A stretch of 64,000 nt of DNA from Ziziphus jujuba (Eukaryota > Streptophyta > Magnoliopsida > Rosales > Rhamnaceae). This document shows positions 61,301 through 64,000 of this stretch, in pieces. The stretch is from the NCBI RefSeq assembly GCF_031755915.1, contig NC_083379.1, positions 43,966,001 to 44,030,000 on the forward strand. The letters are read 5' to 3'. Position numbers and translations under genes: made by a program. The notes beneath the pieces are model-generated. The model did not search any database. It had not been told where the DNA came from and worked only from the letters and a program-made list of their open reading frames with translations. Each line of letters begins with the position of its first letter. Within the stretch, counting starts at the first letter, position 1.

Positions 61301-61839
61301 CTGAGTGAATAATGAGGGTTTTGAGAGAAAATATTATTTTCAAAGAATTAGTATTTATTATTTATTTATTTATTTAATTGTTTGGTATTGATTAATTAAA
61401 TCCCTTTTATTGTTATATTATTAATATTAAAAGTGTACAGTAGATAGGGTCACTCACTGAGATGCTTCGCCGAAAGTCCAAGAAGCATTTCTTCCCTTTT
61501 TTCTCTTCATCTTGTACTGCTTCTTTATCTGACATTGTATTAATTCTACATTTATTTTTGTATAATGCTCTGTATACTGTATTGGACATTTAGTTGTTAA
61601 TTATGCACTAATTTACTATTATTCATTTGGAGTGCTGCAAATTTGTGGAATTATATTGTAGTAATGTGGGAGGAATAAGGGGATGTATATATAAGTGTGT
61701 TTTCAGTGCAGGAAATTTGTGGTAAGTCCAACCATTAGGGGAGGTTCTGCCAGATATTCCATTGGAGGGTTCGGTAGGGTTTCCCTGGGATCAGGGCTTG
61801 TCTAGGATTCCAGTGAGGAATTTTGGACGGGTCCTGACC
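58303..61839 (+). mobile_element. Probable solo LTR of a long-LTR retrotransposon (3537 bp)
   Basis: Starts TGTAACACCCCGTCCCGAAG and ends GGACGGGTCCTGACC, flanked by CAAGG (58298-58302 and 61840-61844). Removing it and one CAAGG restores the Copia A protease frame. The end is CC where CA is usual. Inside there is a GC-rich block (58720-59520) with open frames on both strands and repeated CGGCCACACGCGCCA-type motifs, a GC-rich island at 60535-60755, and a GGTCACTCACTGAG motif (about 61448) typical of plant LTRs near the R/U5 area. No gag or pol sequence is present, hence solo LTR. Orientation is inferred from those landmarks. Confidence 0.65.
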
Positions 61840-61844
61840 CAAGG

Positions 61845-62361
61845 TCTTGAAGAGATCAGCATCATGAGTCATATGTTGAGTACAGCCACTATCCACCAAC
61901 CAAGCTTCTTTGCTGTCGTTTTCTACATAACATGTAGCAACAAACAGCCTTTCCTCACTTTGCCATGCTTCATCAGCAACTTGTACTTGGTGTGCTTGTT
62001 GCACTGGTTCTCTTGTGTTTTTGCAAACTTTTTCAATATGTCCAAGTTGTTTGCAAACTCTACATTGAACATTTGGCCTAAACCAGCAATATTTTTCAGA
62101 ATGGTTGTCCTTTTTGCAATAAGAGCACTTCATAAACTTCTTTCTTTCACCTTCTCTGCTTGTACCAGCACCATGTTTTCCTTTGACATTACTTCCTCCA
62201 CCTTGCTGCTTCCTTTGATTATTGTTTGCTGGAGCTTTACCTTTTTGTAATGCTAAAAAAGCACTTTCTGAGGTTTCTTCTTATCTTATAGATCTCCTTT
62301 GTTCAGTTGCTTGTAAAGCATTAACAAGCTCTGACAAAGAAATATGATTCAGGTCTCTTGA
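61845..62361 (-). mobile_element. Copia A internal region, segment 3: protease start, zinc knuckles, end of gag
   Basis: Minus strand. Zinc knuckles [14 protein letters not shown] and [14 protein letters not shown] (about 62130-62020), then protease DSGCTQHM (about 61893-61870). Upstream gag has LSELVNALQATEQRR, matching Copia B, with a stop just after. It is cut at 62361 by the next LTR. Confidence 0.85.
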
Positions 62362-64000
62362 TGTAACATCTCGTCTCGAAGTACATTGAAAATTTCTAAA
62401 ATTATATCAAGGTTGACCGGGTTTGACATCGTTGACCGAGAAGGGATCAAATGTTGACTTTTTGTTTCTAATGGATTTTCATATTGACCGAGGTACCGTT
62501 AAAAAGTACACGTTGTCACGAGTTCATAGGCTAGTAGCACGTAAAAAATGGAGTTACAGTTTGAAAGTTATGAGCAAAACAAGTTGAGGTCCAAATTGTC
62601 CAAGGGGTGCCGGAGTTGACTTTTTGTTCATGCAAACTTGAGTTTTGACTCATGCATGGTTGTGAAGTACTCATCGATATGAGTTCATAGACTAGCAGTA
62701 CGTCCGATTTGGACATGTGGTTTGAAAGTTATAGACCTGTAGAGTTTTTCAAATATAGTACTATTTTAATATTATTTTTAAATATGTGAACAGTGTGCCA
62801 CGTGTGACTTAATAAAGGGTGCCATGTGTCACAATGGTGAGATACCACATGTCAACCATGATTAAATACCATAATATTTTATTATTATTCTATACAATAA
62901 TATTATTTTAATATTATTTAATTATTTTCTTTTATTTTCTTTTTCTTTTTTTTCTTTTTTTTTTCCTTCCCCATGTGGGAAAAACACCCCCCCCCCCGAA
63001 CCTTTCTTCTTCTTTCTTTTCCTTTCCTTTTCCTCCTCTTGGGTCTTCGCTGTTTCTCAAATTCCAGCCATCGGACGGCCACACGCGTCAGCTAAGGAAG
63101 GAGCGCACTCCCCAACGATGCCACCCTCTAAATTTCCCGGCCAAATGCTGCCGGATGCGCCCAGATCGGGCCGGTGAAGTCGGCGGCGGTGGGTTTGAGT
63201 TTTCCGGCGATTCTCGCTATTTCCGGCCAATCCAGTCCAATCTTCCACCCTTTTCCCCCTATTTTTGGTCCTCTGAGTTCAAATATGGTCTCCAATTGTT
63301 TAAATTCGAAGTAGTTCACGAGTTATGAGAAGGTGAAGTTCGGCCGGTACTTCCTGGGCAAATTCCGACCACCACCAGCGGAATTGGGGTCAATGGAGGC
63401 CGGTAATGCAATTCTCGCTCCATAAGCTTCGTTTTGGTATATTACTCGTAAATTTTGGTTAACGTTTGTATTATTTATCCGAATAAAATATTAATTTATT
63501 TGAGTTGTGTTATATTGTTGTTCTAGGAGCATGTGTGTGTTGTGGAATTGATCCCATGGAGGATCTTGGGTTAATTGCGTGCTTGAGGTAAGTGATCCAC
63601 CTTCGAAATTAATTTTGGGAGTCAAATTAATTATATTGTGGTATTTTAATATTTGAATGTTTTTACTTTATGTTAATTGTTAGATAAATTGTGAATTAAA
63701 TTTTGATGCCCATATTTGAATAAATTGAAATGTATAATCTTTGATAAATTATGGAAATCTAGATTTTATGACAATTTGATATTTAAAGAAATTGTAAAAG
63801 TAATATTATTTGATTTATTACAGAATTTATTTGTGAATTTATTTTCATTAATAAAAAATGCATTTATATAAATATATGCATTTTGGAAATTATTTTATGG
63901 TATTGAGGATTTGTGGAATTAAATTATATATGAAATTCATGTGGTTTTAATATTATTTTTGGTATGATTTGATTTTAAAGATTTAAAGGAAAATATTGAT
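62362..64000 (+). mobile_element. Second LTR of the same long-LTR family, running off the window
   Basis: Begins TGTAACATCTCGTCTCGAAG and follows the 58303 LTR through its length: the GTTGACTTTTTG block, the GC-rich CGGCCACACGCG block (63075), the TTACTCGTAAATTTTGGTTAACG block (63440), and the GGAATTGATCCCATGGAGGA block (63544). It differs by many C-to-T changes. Same orientation as the first copy. Whether it is a solo LTR or the edge of a full element cannot be seen. Confidence 0.65.

Overview
The window is AT-rich nuclear DNA from a flowering plant, most likely a eudicot. The evidence is spliced plant genes with short GT-AG introns, a plant-type inositol oxygenase, malectin-like/LRR receptor kinases, tRNA-iMet-primed Copia and Gypsy retrotransposons, and a CACTA (En/Spm) DNA transposon. 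I cannot name the species. All host genes are on the + strand and lie in the first 20 kb. Everything from 21474 to the window end is one nested transposon stack.

Genic part (1-21473). (1) The last three exons of a myo-inositol oxygenase gene (103-529). (2) Two paralogous two-exon genes, 2.6 kb apart, for about 70-residue secreted peptides with eight cysteines around a PPPPGS core (2044-2361 and 4603-4946). I do not recognise this family. (3) Two tandem LRR receptor-like kinases of the malectin-like LRR-I type with matching exon structure. The first (5916-10776, 911 aa) is open throughout but needs one GC-AG intron. The second (13850-20067) has a one-base frameshift that removes kinase subdomains X-XI. 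(4) A truncated genomic copy of the last intron and exon of the first kinase (21193-21473), cut by a Copia insertion.

Transposon part (21474-64000). The outermost element is a decayed minus-strand Copia (Copia A, 282-bp LTR) whose other end is outside the window. It is split by a 33.3-kb CACTA element (24068-57354, 3-bp TSD GTT), by a 3.5-kb probable solo LTR (58303-61839, TSD CAAGG), and by a second LTR of that same family (62362 onward). The CACTA carries subterminal repeats, a decayed TnpA-like gene (26268-28774) and a decayed TNP2-type transposase gene (44807-54926). It was itself hit by two Gypsy elements of one RT-less family: Gypsy 1 (31298-43708, TSD TCTAG) and Gypsy 2 (48348-54685, TSD TATTG, LTRs both 1141 bp). 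Gypsy 1 was then hit by Copia B (36294-42424, TSD GCCTA), whose 1328-codon polyprotein is still open but has Lys at a probable RNase H catalytic Glu.

The order of events can be read from the sequence: kinase fragment duplication, Copia A, then CACTA and the solo LTR, then the two Gypsy elements, with Copia B after Gypsy 1. The junctions were checked by target-site duplications and, for three of the insertions, by the host reading frame rejoining once the insert is ignored.
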